DNA of 64,000 nucleotides, taken from Leptidea sinapis. Its lineage: Eukaryota; Arthropoda; Insecta; Lepidoptera; Pieridae. Shown here one piece after another: positions 44,671-56,552 of the stretch. The stretch spans positions 5,208,001 to 5,272,000 of the forward strand of contig NC_066272.1 of assembly GCF_905404315.1 (NCBI RefSeq), in the 5' to 3' direction. Both the position numbers and the translations under genes were made by a program. The notes under the pieces were generated by a model. The model saw only the letters and a program-made list of their open reading frames with translations. It had not been told where the DNA came from and ran no database searches. Numbering within the stretch: the first letter of the stretch is position 1; every line of letters begins with the position of its first letter.

Positions 44671-45394
44671 ATGACCGAGGACAAACGAGGCAGTAGCACC
44701 ACGGCACCCCGCTCCACGCTCAACGTGTATTTTGCAATATCAGGGGAATTCACTCCAATTTAAACGCCGTCCACCACCACCTTGAGACGGCGCAGCTGGC
44801 CTTGTGTTTCCTTACGGAGACGCAGATATCTCAATCTAGCGATACGTCATATTTAACGTACCCCGGGTACAAAATTGAGCACAATTTTTTGCCTCATGCC
44901 AAGGTATGTGTGTACGTTAGGGAGGATATCTGCTGTCGCCGTCTCAGCAATTTTGAGGGTAAGGACCTGTCTACTCTCTGGCTCCGCGTAGATTTAGAGT
45001 ACCGCGTCCGCATCTATGCGTGTGTCTACAGGTCCCATAGTGGTAACGCAGAAACCGATCATCTCATGGGCTGCGTTCAAGCGGCAATTGACGACGTGCT
45101 TGCACAGATCCCCTCCGCTGAAATCGTAGTCTTCGGTGATTTTAAGGGCACAATGCCGAATGGCTTGGATCACGTACCACAGACTACGCAGGGCGATCTG
45201 TGCATAATTTTGCATTGGCGTATGGTCTGTCCCAATTGGTTGAGTCGCCAACGCGGCTCCCGGATGTGGATAGCCACATGCCGTCCTTATTAGATCTTCT
45301 GCTGACTACACATCCCGATGGTTACCAGGTCTTTGTCGACGCCCCTCTCGGAACGTCCGACCATTGCCTGGTCAGGAGTGTAGTGTATATCTGA
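44671..45394 (+). pseudogene. LINE-A ORF2, endonuclease domain
   Basis: APE-like endonuclease that would nick target DNA for target-primed reverse transcription. ATG at 44671; a missing base near 44731 (TTTGCAATATC) shifts the frame. Recognisable blocks: CFLTETQIS (the E of the TET motif), CVYVREDICCRRLSNFEG, YACVYRSHSGNAETD, then VVFGDFKG, where the catalytic N of GDFN is K. After a second frameshift come NFALAYGLSQLVESPTRLPD and TSDHCLVRS, containing the SDH catalytic motif. A TGA at 45392 ends the domain. Confidence 0.85.
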
Positions 45395-47618
45395 CGCCAA
45401 CGTCGCAGACCACCAGTGACCCGCCGCGTTTGGCACTACAAGTCAGCAGATTGGGATATGTTGCGTTCCTTTTAGGCATCCTACTCTTGGGGCATGGTTT
45501 GTTTCCCTTCGGATGATCCTAGTGCCGGCGCCGTTGTAGTAGCTGATGTGAACCTGCAGGGCATGGATATTTTTATACCAAGCTCTGTAGTACCGATCGG
45601 TGGCAGATCGCAGCCCTGGTTCGATGCGTCAGTTAAAGCAGCATCTGACTGCAAAAAACAGGCGTATCGAACTTGGGTTGCGGCGCTGGGCACTAAGGAT
45701 CCGAACTGCAAAGTTCTTAAGAGGAAATATAACCGTGCCTCCAGATTTTTCAAGCGACAAATCGCCAGTGCGAAATCGAAGCACATCGTCAAAATCGGCG
45801 AGCAGCTTTCCAGTTACCCGACCGGAACACGCAAGTTCTGGTCGTTGTCGAAAGCTGCTCTTGGTAACTTCAACCAGCCATCCCTGCCGCCGTTGCACTT
45901 GAGGAATGACAACCTGGCCCATACGGCAAAAGAGAAAGCTCCATTTCGCTCTTTTTGCCTCCAACTCGACTCTTGACGACCACGGAAAAACACCGCCGAC
46001 GATCCCGCGGTGTCAGAGCTCTATGCCTGAAGTACAGTTCAGACAGAAAACTGTTAGGCGAGCTCTGTTTTCGTTGGACGTCAGGAAGTCGAGCGGGCCG
46101 GATGGCATTTCTCCAATCGTGCTTAGAGTGTATGCCCCTGAGTTGACGCCGGTGCTAACTCGTTTATTCCGGCACTCTTATTCAAAAGGCGTAGTCCCTG
46201 ACTCATGGAAGTCAGCCCTTGTCCATCCGATCCAAAAAAAGGAGACAGTTCGGATCCAGCAAACTACAGGCCTATTGCTTTTACCTCCCTGCTCTCCAAA
46301 ATCATGGAGAGCATAATCAACCGCCAGCTCTTGGTATACCTAGAGGGTCATCAGTTGATCAACGACCGACAGTACGGCTTTCGCCATGGTCGTTCGGCAG
46401 TTGATCTTCTGGTATACCTAACACATAGATGGGCGGCGGCTATTGAAAGTAAGAGGGAAGGCCTGGCAGTTAGCCTGGATATAGCGAAGGCCTTTGATCG
46501 TGTATGGCACAAGGCGCTCCTCTCAAAACTTCCATCATTTGGGCTTCCCGAGAGCTTGTGCAAGTGGACCTCCAGCTTCCTCACTGGGCGTAGCATACAG
46601 GTCGTTGTCGATGGATATTGCTCGAACCCGAAGCCCGTGAATGCTGGAGTGCCCCAAGGCTGTGTGCTATCTCCTACGCTGTTTCTTCTGCATATGAATG
46701 ATATGTTGGACACCTCCAACATAGATTGCTATGCGGATGACAGCACTGGTGATGCGGTATACACGGGCCGTGCAGGTCTCTCTCGGGAAATCGTCGACCA
46801 GTGCCGGGAGAAACTTGTGTCTTCTATCGACTCCTCTCTCGAGAAGGTTGCGGAATGAGGTAAATTGAACCTTGTCCAATTTAACCCCCAGAAGACTCAA
46901 GTTTGCGCGTTTACCACTAAAAAAACCCCATTTGTCGTATCACCGCTCTTCGAGAACACTTCCCTTGAAGCCTCGCCTAGTATCGGAATACTGGGTCTCG
47001 AAATCTCGAGCGATTGCCAATCCCGTGGCCATCTGGAGGGCAAAGCCAAATTGGCTTCGAAGAAGCTGGGCGTCGTCAATAGAGCACGGCAATACTTCAA
47101 GCTGGCCCACATTCTAGCGCTCTACAAAGCGCAGGTCCGGCCACACATGAAGTATTGCTGTCATCTCTGGTCTGGCGCACCCCAGTATCTGCTCGATCCA
47201 TTTGACCGCGTGCAACGTAGAGCAGCTCGAATTGTCGGGGACTCAGTGCTCTGTGAACGGCTGGATCACTTGGCGTTGCGTAGAGACGTCGCTTCATTGT
47301 GTGTCTTCTACCGCATTTATCACGGGGAGTGTGCCGAAGCTGCTTAACCTGATTCCTGCCGCCGAATTCCACCTTCGCACGACACGCCACAATTTAGGAT
47401 ATCATCCCCACCATCTGGATGTGTGGCGATCCTCAACAGGCCGGTTTTCAAGGAGCTTTCTCTCTCGTACTACAAAGCTGTGGAATGAGCTTCCTTGCGC
47501 GGTATTTCCGGGACGGTACGACATGGGTATCTTCAAGAAAAGCGCGTACACCTTCCTTAAGGGCCGGCAACTCTCTTGTGATTTCTCTGGTATTGCAAGA
47601 GAATGTGGGTGGCGGTGA
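45395..47618 (+). pseudogene. LINE-A ORF2, linker, reverse transcriptase and C-terminus
   Basis: Continues the frame past the TGA. The linker includes KSADWDMLRSF then TAG (45473). RT: SGPDGISPIVLRVYAPELTP, a frameshift near 46240, NYRPIAFTSLLSKIMESIIN, YGFRHGRSAVDLLVYLTHRW, SLDIAKAFDRVWHKALLSKL (motif A, D present), AGVPQGCVLSPTLFLLHMND (motif B) and YADD at 46730-46741 (motif C). The frame 46205-46858 is an intact RT core of 217 codons. TGA at 46856 replaces what should be TGG. The C-terminus (RVQRRAARIVGDSVLCERLD) is intact to a frameshift near 47338 and then ends at TGA 47616. The catalytic residues remain but the protein cannot be made in one piece. Confidence 0.88.
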
Positions 47619-47668
47619 TCACTTAATACCAGTACGCTCGTTTCTCCTCCTATTCCATAAATAAAAAG

Positions 47669-48323
47669 AATGGTGCTATGACATTAATAATTAATGAACT
47701 TATTATTTTAACAGAAATGCCCCATATATCAGCAGTTTTTTTCATGTCTAGAGCATTAAAAGTTTTAATTATTTCTCCAGGGCTAACAAAACTAAACTAA
47801 ACTATATATCGACTACTAGCTATCTAGTGAATAAGATGCTAAAACATAAAAAAAGTTAATTTCTTATAGTAACGTGTTATTCCATAAAAATTAAATGAAC
47901 TGAATAAATTTAGATAAGAATGAAAGAATAAGATACAAAATTTATTCAGTATAGATTTTTATTCATAGACTTAAAGCCATTTAAAGTATTGTAGTGCCGT
48001 AGTGATGATAATATCGGCGATAATTCTAGACCGTGGTGTCGTATTACATCGATAAAGTTTACATTCCGTACTGAAACACGACGCTGTTGTTAAAACAAGC
48101 TCAATTACTATTCAAACAGTATCAGCCGCACTTAACTTACACGTAAATAGCTTCTATTACTTATCGATTGATAAGCCTGTGTTTTATTAAAAGCTGACCT
48201 TCCCACGCAATAACATGAGGTTTTATATCGTTTGAGAAGATGAACAGGTAATAAAACTGTTTTTTTCCATTTTATTTCAAACATTATGTAGTTTACAAAA
48301 GTAATAAAATATCTAGTAAAAGA
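47669..48323. other. No gene recognised; AT-rich spacer
   Basis: No supported feature. Confidence 0.4.
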
Positions 48324-48900
48324 AAATTCAAATTCAAATATATTTATTCAAAATAGACCTGAGAACAATGGGCGCAACAAACTCAGCGGGCTTTTTTTTC
48401 ATTAAAAAAATATGTTTTCAAAGTACTATTGTACAAATAAACTTATTATTTAATAGCCTGAAGGCGGTCGCTCCATTCCCAATCTGTGGAATAATTAAGA
48501 AAGTCATTTATGTTATAGTAACCTTTACCATACAAACAACATTTTTAACATTTTTAACTTTTGAATAACGGACCTAATACTTTTGTTTTGAACATTTTCT
48601 GGGATCTTGTTGTGAAAGCATATACATCGCCCCACAAAAGACTTATAGTAGGCATTATAGGTTTATGTCTGTTCCTGGTGTTAATATTATGGTTATGACA
48701 GTTTCTAGCAAAATCACTTATGTACATATGTACACACATTACATTATCAAGAATATATTGAGAAGTAACCGTCTAAATGTTAATTTCTTTAAATATTGCT
48801 CTCAATGATTCTTTAGGACTTAGGTTATAAATAGCGATAATAGCCCACTTCTGTAGCACAAACTTTGTATCAATATCAGCAGCGTTGTGCCATTGCAATA
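48324..48900 (-). mobile_element. LINE-B 3' fragment
   Basis: Complement of the LINE-B tail (AAATTCAAATTCAAATATAT), then CTGAAGGCGGTCGCTCCATT, CCAATCTGTGGAATAATTAA and AGTCATTTATGTTATAGTAA, matching 60.85-60.90 kb. Further upstream coding (CATTACATTATCAAGAATAT) is shared with 10.65-10.90 kb. Frames are broken by an expanded TTTTTAACATTTTTAAC tract. Confidence 0.75.
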
Positions 48901-49151
48901 TACTATAGGACAGAAGTTGTAACAGTTACAAATAATTTATTTGAGCTTATTTTTAAAAATAGAAGTTGTATTAGGTATATACATTTTTAGGTAGGTTATA
49001 TTTAATTTTTAAAGTTTTTTATTTATTTTAATTTTTGAAGCATTTCTTGGTGTTTTAGAACAAAAAGTTTTCCAATGAGTAAAATATCATACATAATGTC
49101 CTAACGTGTCGTATTATACTCATGGTAGCACCAATTAAAGTATCTAGTATC
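48901..49151. other. No gene recognised
   Basis: No supported feature. Confidence 0.4.
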
Positions 49152-49155
49152 TTAA

Positions 49156-49262
49156 GGCGAAGAGGAGGCAGAAAACACGCAAACATGGTGTTTTTACTCA
49201 AATTTTGTGGTGCTATGAACACTTCTTAATCAATAATGTTGCTAATGATTGCTGTTGGTTAC
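49156..49262. mobile_element. Truncated TTAA-M MITE copy
   Basis: TTAA (49152-49155) then GGCGAAGAGGAGGCAGAAAA, CACGCAAACATGGTGTTTTT and AAATTTTGTGGTG, identical in order to the left end of the full copy. An internal deletion follows (GCTATGAACACTTCTTAATC) and the match ends near GCTGTTGGTTACATTAGTGT; no right terminus. It lies 47 bases before a full copy in the same orientation. Confidence 0.75.
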
Positions 49263-49309
49263 ATTAGTGTACGTGACAAGCTACATCTTATACAGTCACT
49301 GTCACTTAA

Positions 49310-49746
49310 GGCGAAGAGTAGGCAGAAAACACGCAAACATTGTGTTTTTAGACAAGTTTTGTGGTGAAAATATAGCATTTCGAGCTATGAACACTACTTA
49401 ATCCTGTTACACATATCCTTAAGTCTTATTTGTAGGTTGCTAATGCTTGCTGTTGGTAAAAGTTAACACTGCCGAGCCTTCTTGAACTACTACATTTCTT
49501 CGAAGTTAAACAAGTTTTTTGGCATGACGTGACGCATTTTTTTGGTACTTCTCCCAGAAAGGTTATTCTTAAAGCTTGTACGTTTTTGTGTAGGTTCATT
49601 TATTCAGATTAGTAGTGAATAACGAGGATTGTAAGCATATAAACTGTTTTCTTAAAGAACTTTGAAAATATTGGCTTTGTTACATAGATGGCGAACCGGC
49701 AGCCGTGAACTCATATCGCTCAAGGTCGCTGGCATTTAGTGTCGCC
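49310..49746. mobile_element. TTAA-M MITE, full copy
   Basis: 437 bp between TTAA at 49306-49309 and TTAA at 49747-49750. Ends GGCGAAGAGT and, inverted, GGCGACACTA, so five terminal bases are perfectly paired and the next positions partly so. It aligns end to end with 7932-8372. No frame is conserved. Confidence 0.85.
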
Positions 49747-49750
49747 TTAA

Positions 49751-50090
49751 CTGTTAAACTAAGAAACTTTGCTTAAAATAAGATCTGAGTATGACAATAA
49801 TTAATAACTATATTATGATAATAAGCCATGACCAGCGTCCACGTTTTCTTGACACAACAGAGGAATCACAAGATACCATGTCTAATCAAGTGAAATCACT
49901 GCGGAGAGTATTTCGTTTCAAGATTTAATTGGAACTTTAAAAGCAAAGAATGTAGTATTTTTTATTTATCATTTTAAAAAGACCCAAAAAAATATATGAT
50001 TAATTATGTCTAATGTGTAATTAAATATATTTGCGTGTTATTTTACTTATTGATATGAATTTATATTTCCATAGTGTACCTATACATACA
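49751..50090. other. No gene recognised
   Basis: No supported feature; ACAGAGGAATCACAAGATACC at 49858 recalls the LINE-A tail complement but is too short to call. Confidence 0.35.
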
Positions 50091-50340
50091 TTTTTTTTAA
50101 ATAAGGGACGAGACGAGCAGGACGATCAGCTGATGGTAATTGATACGCCCTGCCCATTACAATGCAGCGCACCTTAAGAGTTGTTGTCACCTTGAGACAT
50201 AAGATGTCAAGTCTCATTTTCCCAGTAATTTCACTAGCTACATTGCCCTTATGACCGAAACACAGTAATGCTCACACATTACTGCTTACGTACCCATAAT
50301 CTAGCCGGCATCATGTGCAACGAAGCGTCCCACTGGTAAA
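50091..50340 (-). mobile_element. SL300 SINE-like repeat, both ends, internally deleted
   Basis: T-run plus AATAAGGGACGAGACGAGCA at one end, CATGTGCAACGAAGCGTCCC ACTGGT at the other. Both arms of the GTGCCGCTCAG stem and their loop are deleted (ATGCAGCGCACCTTAAGAG), as is one arm of the long-range stem. Confidence 0.85.
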
Positions 50341-51329
50341 AACATTCCCAAATAAGTAAGCTAACCTTTTTCTATCCTTTTATTTTCATTTTCTAATAGA
50401 ACAGTACAATCCAACATTACATCATGTATTGCCAAAATTCAGGTAATTAATTTATAACACCAGTATACCAAGTATGTTCTTAGTAAACCAGTGAAGTGTA
50501 AGAAGAAAGTGAACTAAACTCGGAAAACATGAAATAACAATATTATAATTAAACTTCAAACGTGTCATAAAACAGATGGAAAAATAACCGTACATGTGAA
50601 ACTGTTATTAAATTTAAATTGTCCGTGGGCGGAGGCGCCAGAAATGACTGGCAATCTTAACCCGTATCAACATTTAAACCGCTACTGCCTTTCCACTATT
50701 TAACTATTATTACCAGTCAACACTTTCGATAAAACTACATAGTAATAACAGGATTAGTAGCACCAGTCGTTACAATCACTACTATTATTGAAATATGTTT
50801 GGTAAGTGCTTCACCCTTAAACACAAAAGGTACAATGCGCTTCAAATGAGAATAAGATCGTATTTGTGCAATATTGTGACGTCAATGCTGTCAATTATTT
50901 CATTAAATAATAATTAAATATTTTAATTATGTAATTTACTTCTACTTTACACCTTATTAAAATGTGAAATAAGACTATCTACTTCAAACTAAAAAAACAC
51001 TAAAACTTCCTTAGTGCTAAGGGATCCAAACCCGTGAGGTAACCAAACTCTATTACCAATAGTAATGCCAATGATGACTACCAAGTTAAATGGTTTACTG
51101 TTAATCATATCTCTATTTGAACCCACGATATAGTCTCCAACTAGTGTGGCGATTCAATGACAATCACAACGCAGTCATATATATAAGCTTGTAAAATATT
51201 TAAACTTATTGTAATTTAATGACAATGCGTATGTAAAAAAGATCGATTTAAATAAATTATTCTTACAATACTCTATTCATCCGTCTGTTTGTCTGTAAGT
51301 GAGCTCTATCTCTACTTCTTCTTTAAGGG
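50341..51329. other. No gene recognised; spacer
   Basis: No supported feature. Confidence 0.4.
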
Positions 51330-51443
51330 CCTCTTCATTACAGGAGGAGTCAGTTTTTTAAACTTCTCCTTGTCTTGCCTTATGTTTCTGAGCCAAGACT
51401 TCTTTCGTCTACCAACACTTCTTTTACCAGCAATTTCCCAGAG
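51330..51443 (-). mobile_element. RTE-like LINE C-terminal fragment
   Basis: The minus-strand frame reads EIAGKRSVGRRKKSWLRNIR Q. The GKR-x-VGR-x-KKSWLRNIR block is a C-terminal signature of insect RTE/'endonuclease-reverse transcriptase' LINEs. Only about 30 codons are recognisable. Confidence 0.5.
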
Positions 51444-51599
51444 GTAACATCTTATGTCTGAATGTGGCAAGCGCAATTGTGATTGATAATGACTGCTCTG
51501 CAGAATTTTGGGCTCAACCAAGAAACCTGAGGTGCCTCTATTGTAATGGGTAGGGCGTATAACATCTTGCTCATCTCATCAGCATTTCTCATAAAAAAT
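51444..51599 (+). mobile_element. Diverged SL300 3' half
   Basis: TAACATCTTATGTCTGAATG, GCAAGCGCAATTGTGATTGA, CTGAGGTGCCTCTATTGTAA, TGGGTAGGGCGTATAACATC and a TTTCTCATAAAAAATATG end follow the SL300 order with numerous substitutions. The 3' UTR-like ATTACCATCAGCTGAACG block is missing. Confidence 0.7.
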
Positions 51600-53730
51600 A
51601 TGCGAGGCAGACTTTGGGAACTGCCGATAGAAGGGAAAACCAAGTAACTTGTGAATAGTATCGAGTCGAGTCATCAGATTATTAGTTTTGAAATATTTTT
51701 GGTAAGTGTTAACGACCAATTTATACCTTAATCCTTGATCATAATAATATATATACATAGTAATACCGCAAGGAGATACATCTATCTACATAATAATATA
51801 CACATTATACATATTACATATAGCTCATGATGCGGGGACGATGAATCGAGTTTTACGCTTTTTGTTCAAAGTGCTCAACGCGACTAAAGTAGTTTTCAAT
51901 AAAAAAATTTGGCAGTGTTGTAGAGACTGCCGAAAAGTAAAACGTAGTACTTTTAGTGTTAAAATTTTGAAATTTCGTAATGCTTAAAAACAATAATACT
52001 ATTAATTTCAAATTATTTTTAAAACTTTTTATCAATAATTATATTTATAGTAATTATATTATATATTAATCAAATACTAACTACTATTTCAACAATGCAT
52101 AGTACATATTCATTAAACTAATATTGCACAATGCGTCAGCTTTATAGCTACAGATACACTGCTAAGCATTTTGGCATCGCGAGCTCACGATATTTCACCC
52201 ATCCAAAAAGTGCCCAACACGATTGAAGAAGTTTTCACCTAAAAAAATGATAATCGAGGAAACCTTGTGGAATATTCAATCTTTGACCACTCAACGACAA
52301 CATGAGTTGTAAATATGCTCAGTAAGAGCTACTCAAAGTATGACAACAAGAATTTAATCGGCTATCGTATAAATTTGAATCAGCTTTGTAATTTGAATAG
52401 CAGTAGCCTTCATGTTTATTTCAAATAAATAAATACTAGACTCTGTAGAATTTACATTTTCGCATTGCATGCAACTAGTTACGTGACGTGTAAATTAATT
52501 ATTAATTTCAATTTACGAAACAAAGGTTTCAGCTTTTTGTGTGTAAGCTCGTCAATGGACATAATTTTGATAATTTGCCTCGCTTCGTCGGCGCGGCTTT
52601 AATCAAGAGACTTAACGATGTTATTGGATTCATTTATATGTATTGGCTTATTATATTAAAAAGCTTAAGAGCGTTTATTAAATATTTTCTCTTTATTATT
52701 GCTTACTCTATAATGAGTTAGCTCAAATAGAAATTGAATACATATTGTTAATTACATGCCTGTTGAAATGGAAAAAAAATTGGAAAAGTTGGAAAAACAA
52801 AATTATATGCCCTATTTATTTGAACAGTTAAATATGTTTATGATGGTTTAGAAGTTGGTGTACTTCTAAATTTTTTTTTAAATTTTGAGTGTCGTTCATA
52901 GCTAGATAATATTATATAGATGCCAATAAAACTTATATACTAGAGTACCCCTCTCGCAGAAGTTACTGGCCTACATTCGACATTCTTTCCTGGGCCTCTA
53001 ATTGATGCTCTGGACCTGCCACCCTTCAGCCTGATGCCTATCTGATTATGGAAAGAAAGAAATAATCATCTATGCTACCATTTCTGCAGTCAATTAATAA
53101 TCATCATTTGAACTTTGAACAACGTAGATAATTGAATTAAAGACATGTATTTCATCCACAGAAAGCTACGTGAATGCCCATCTCATGTCAGGATTATATA
53201 ATGGATAGACACACAATTACAAGGCTAGAGGAGTCCTGTAATTACTGTTCTTAACACAAGCTAATAATCAGTGGAGGAACTTGAAGCACATGAGTAAATT
53301 AAATGGTACAGAGAGTAAGCTTCATACAACCGCGCGAAATAGTTGCACTGCTACAATGTGTGAGTGTCCAGGTTAGCGGTTAGGCTTAGTAATTGCAGGC
53401 TTAAATATTTTAACATAAAAGGTCATATTATTTTTACTAATATGGTTGTTTACTTACATACAGTACAGCTGTATGTCAATAAAAGTGTAACATACGAGAA
53501 AAAATAAAAATATATCATATTTTAACTATCATTATATACTTTTAACGATGATACTTTTGAATATGGGAAGAGTGTAAGTACATGTTATACTTAATATTTG
53601 TTTTTGGGTTGGTTGGTATATAACTATGAAGGTATTTGTTATCGATGATGAAACCCAATAAAAAGGTAATAAAAACATGTTTTGTTTAAATTATCTTAAC
53701 TTTTTGTGACAACCCTACCAATATAGGTAA
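51600..53730. other. No gene recognised; AT-rich stretch
   Basis: Short GC-richer patches (e.g. about 52540-52620, 52960-53050) have no recognisable frame or family. Confidence 0.35.
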
Positions 53731-53732
53731 CC

Positions 53733-53966
53733 ATTTTGCCCGCTCTTAAGAAGCTTATCCTCTGTACCGTTTATTTACTCCTGCGCTTGAAGTGTAATGC
53801 TACGTTCGTGGTATCACAACAGGCGCCACCGCCCACGCGGCCGTCTCAAATCAACTCCGATTGCAAGACCTATTACTATGCCAACTTTAATAGCCGTAAA
53901 TTACCGCGAGATTTTAAGTTATATAAAAAGGCTTTAATTTCGCCGCCTTTCATGGGAAGCGATTAG
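53733..53966 (+). other. Candidate exon or conserved element, unassigned
   Basis: A 76-codon frame (ALKKLILCTVYLLLRLKCNA, then TFVVSQQAPPPTRPSQINSD, CKTYYYANFNSRKLPRDFKL) with less AT-rich composition than its flanks. The first residues are hydrophobic and could be a signal peptide, but the frame has no ATG; an AATATAG acceptor-like site lies just upstream at 53720-53726. I recognise no family. It may equally be regulatory DNA. Confidence 0.2.
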
Positions 53967-55879
53967 TTAATGGGATCAGACACGGCTAGAAGTCTGGTGT
54001 GATGACTTGCTAAATTATTATAATATTTTGTAACTTTTTATCTATGATTGGCAAAAATGGTTTTGTATTCGTTTTACACTTTAGTTTTTTTTTTATGTGT
54101 ATGACTTCATTTTGATGTTGATTATATTATAATCGTCAATAGTTAACATTAAACACAATTTCATTATTGGTTTTTATTGTTATACAGCTGACAGAGAGCA
54201 ACTCGCTGGTAGGTAGACATACGGGCGTACACGAAAGCGGGGTTATAGTAATAGGGTAAGGTACCGTTGGTTACCTGTCGTATGGAATCCTAAAAATTTA
54301 TAGTGGCAAATTTTTACCACCTACTCTCAAGTTTCTACGAAGAAGCCAATTCATCAAATATTTCAGCGATCATTGTAAAACAGGCATACAACTGATCTTC
54401 AAATATATTCCGAGTGGAAGTAAAATTTGGGGTTATCAATTTTGATGGGGCTTCGAACTACATAAGGCCCTATCATTTACAAATATAAGGGCTGTAAAGT
54501 TCTGGTAAGTCTTGGTCTTAATATGGTTGATCTCCACAGTGTTGAATCTTTCAAGCTTAGACCCACCTCAAGTTCTGGTAATTCTTACCTCTGGTATGAC
54601 TGATGTCAGTTGGCAGCTGGTTTTCATTTTCAATCAGGTGAGCCAGCCTTTTCACCCCCTCTAATTCAAACAGTGAGGGTGTATATAATATGTATACACG
54701 CAAAACGTGATACTACCTCAGACAAAAATACTCCCAAACTGTTGTCTAAAGTGTCAACGCAAATCTTTCACAATGTAGCCATGAGAATTTGAAACTATTT
54801 TAATTAGCAACTTCCCATAGTACTAATGTTATGGTACTATAGGTACCTTTTGTTGTTTTGGCAGTGTCACTTGTAAAAATTTTAAATCCTTAACTAAGGT
54901 ATCATTCTCTTCACACTATACTACATTTATCGTCTAACTACACAGTGTCAAAAAAACACATTGCACATCGTAAAATCAGGTTTCATAGTAATTCCTAATA
55001 ACACAAAAGCCTTGGATGATCCACTAAGAACAATTTGGTTGAATGCTTATTGAAGGGCATAAAATAGTCGTAAATCTTTGGGTAAGAATTTAGATTTATA
55101 TTTATAACAAGCAGCTGCCGAAAACTTCGCATGGTTGGATATCAATAACATAGAAATATTAAATACATCGGATTTTTTTAATGATTTCAAGAGTTTTAAT
55201 CCCTCACTTCCGTTACACAAATTGATTTAATCACTCCTTCTAAAAGGAGCCAGTAAAAGTCCGGCATAATAAGCCTAACTATTTCGAAGATTGGCTGGAA
55301 AAAAAGTGAGATGAAAAAAAAATAGTGTTTTACTATAATTTATAGCAAGTAAATGAATAAATCATTCGTAGTTCATTAGCATTTAGTAAAAGCTGTTATT
55401 TTCACATTATCTGTTAACAAAATCAGTAATTTTGTGTAAGGTTTGTATACATTAAAATAAATCTTGAGATTTAAAAAAAAACTAAGATAATTAATGCAGT
55501 ATTAGAACAGAAATTAAACTCCGATAAAATCGTGTTTGACACATTTACTTCACTTATCTGTAGTCATAATAAAGTAATTTTAAGATTATCTAAGTTGTTA
55601 TAGCCAGGACTTAGAGCGGATATTTATTTAAATTGAACTACAAATCACTATTAGAGATGCAGTTTAACCGCCCACTATTAGGAAAGCGTTAAAGTGAACA
55701 AATTATATAATTGTTATCTATAATATGTAGGCGCCACAGATAAAACTTCCTGCAAGACATGCCAAGTTATTTAACAACAATTATTATTATTCACATAGTT
55801 TATAACTGTTTGAATAATATTATTATCAATGCGAAACCAGACTTAGTTGTAAGACGATGATAAAACTGTGCCTGATTAA
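53967..55879. other. No gene recognised; AT-rich stretch
   Basis: No supported feature. Confidence 0.4.
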
Positions 55880-56093
55880 TATAATACGCCCTGCCCATTA
55901 CAATGCAGTGCTGCTCAGGATTCTTGAAAACTTTAAAAAATCTGAGCGGCACTACAACTGCACTCGTGCACACTATAAGATGTCTAATGTAATGTCTAAG
56001 GCGCCCTACAGACCGAAACACAGTAATGTTTATACATTACTGTTTCACGGCAGAAATAGGCGTCGTTGTGGTGCAAAGGTGCCTCCCACTGGT
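55880..56093 (-). mobile_element. SL300, 3'-truncated copy
   Basis: Begins at ATACGCCCTGCCCATTACAA, so the element's last ~50 bases and A-tail are missing. It keeps both stem arms (GTGCTGCTCAG, CTGAGCGGCAC) and the CCTCCCACTGGT 5' terminus. Losing the 3' end is rare here and implies a later deletion. Confidence 0.82.
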
Positions 56094-56329
56094 GAAAAAT
56101 TTAATAGAATTAAAGGCTTTAATGGAAGCTACCGTCGTAGTTTTTGTAAGGCGACACATATATTGGCAATTTTACTGGTCTGACAAATCTTTTAAAAGCT
56201 ATCTTGGAATCGTTACAACTTATTTTTGAAATAAATCTTGAAAGACATTTGGAGAAATGAAGAGTAATGCTCAAGATAACGATGGATGTAAGAAAATAGG
56301 TCAAATCACTCTCTAAGTTCTACAGAATA
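56094..56329. other. No gene recognised
   Basis: No supported feature. Confidence 0.4.
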
Positions 56330-56503
56330 CGACATGCTTTAGATACCTTCAAAAAAAAGCGTACTCCTTTCTTAAAGGCCGGCAGCGCTCGTGTAATTCC
56401 TCTGGTTTTGCAAGGGAATGTGGGCGGCTCTTATCACTTACCACCAGATGTGCTACGCTCTGTGCGTACGCTCGTTTGTCCTCCGTATCCATAAAAAAGA
56501 ATA
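56330..56503 (+). mobile_element. LINE-A 3' fragment
   Basis: AGATACCTTCAAAAAAAAGC, TCTTAAAGGCCGGCAGCGCT, CCTCTGGTTTTGCAAGGGAA and GTACGCTCGTTTGTCCTCCG with a CATAAAAAAG tail. The last codons and 3' UTR only. An extra AGATGTGCTACGCTCTGTG segment is not in the other copies. Confidence 0.82.
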
Positions 56504-56552
56504 TCAGTTTAAATAAACACTATAGTATAATAGTCTTGAAAATTATAATAAA

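Larger units (their letters stand above)
44300..47668 (+). mobile_element. Near-full-length LINE-A retrotransposon (decayed)
   Basis: A Jockey/CR1-type non-LTR element: leader (about 44300-44670, including GGTGTCATAAGAGGGGACTA and the CCCCAACAAAATATGAGAGC block), ORF2 with APE-type endonuclease and reverse transcriptase (44671-47618), and a short 3' UTR (GTGATCACTTAATACC, TTCTCCTATTCCATAAATAA AAAG). The 5' edge is approximate because it abuts a minus-strand RT fragment. ORF1 is not seen. ORF2 carries at least five frameshifts (about 44731, 45160, 45945, 46240, 47338) and in-frame stops at 45392, 45473 and 46856, so the copy is dead. All other LINE-A fragments in the window align to it. Confidence 0.88.
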
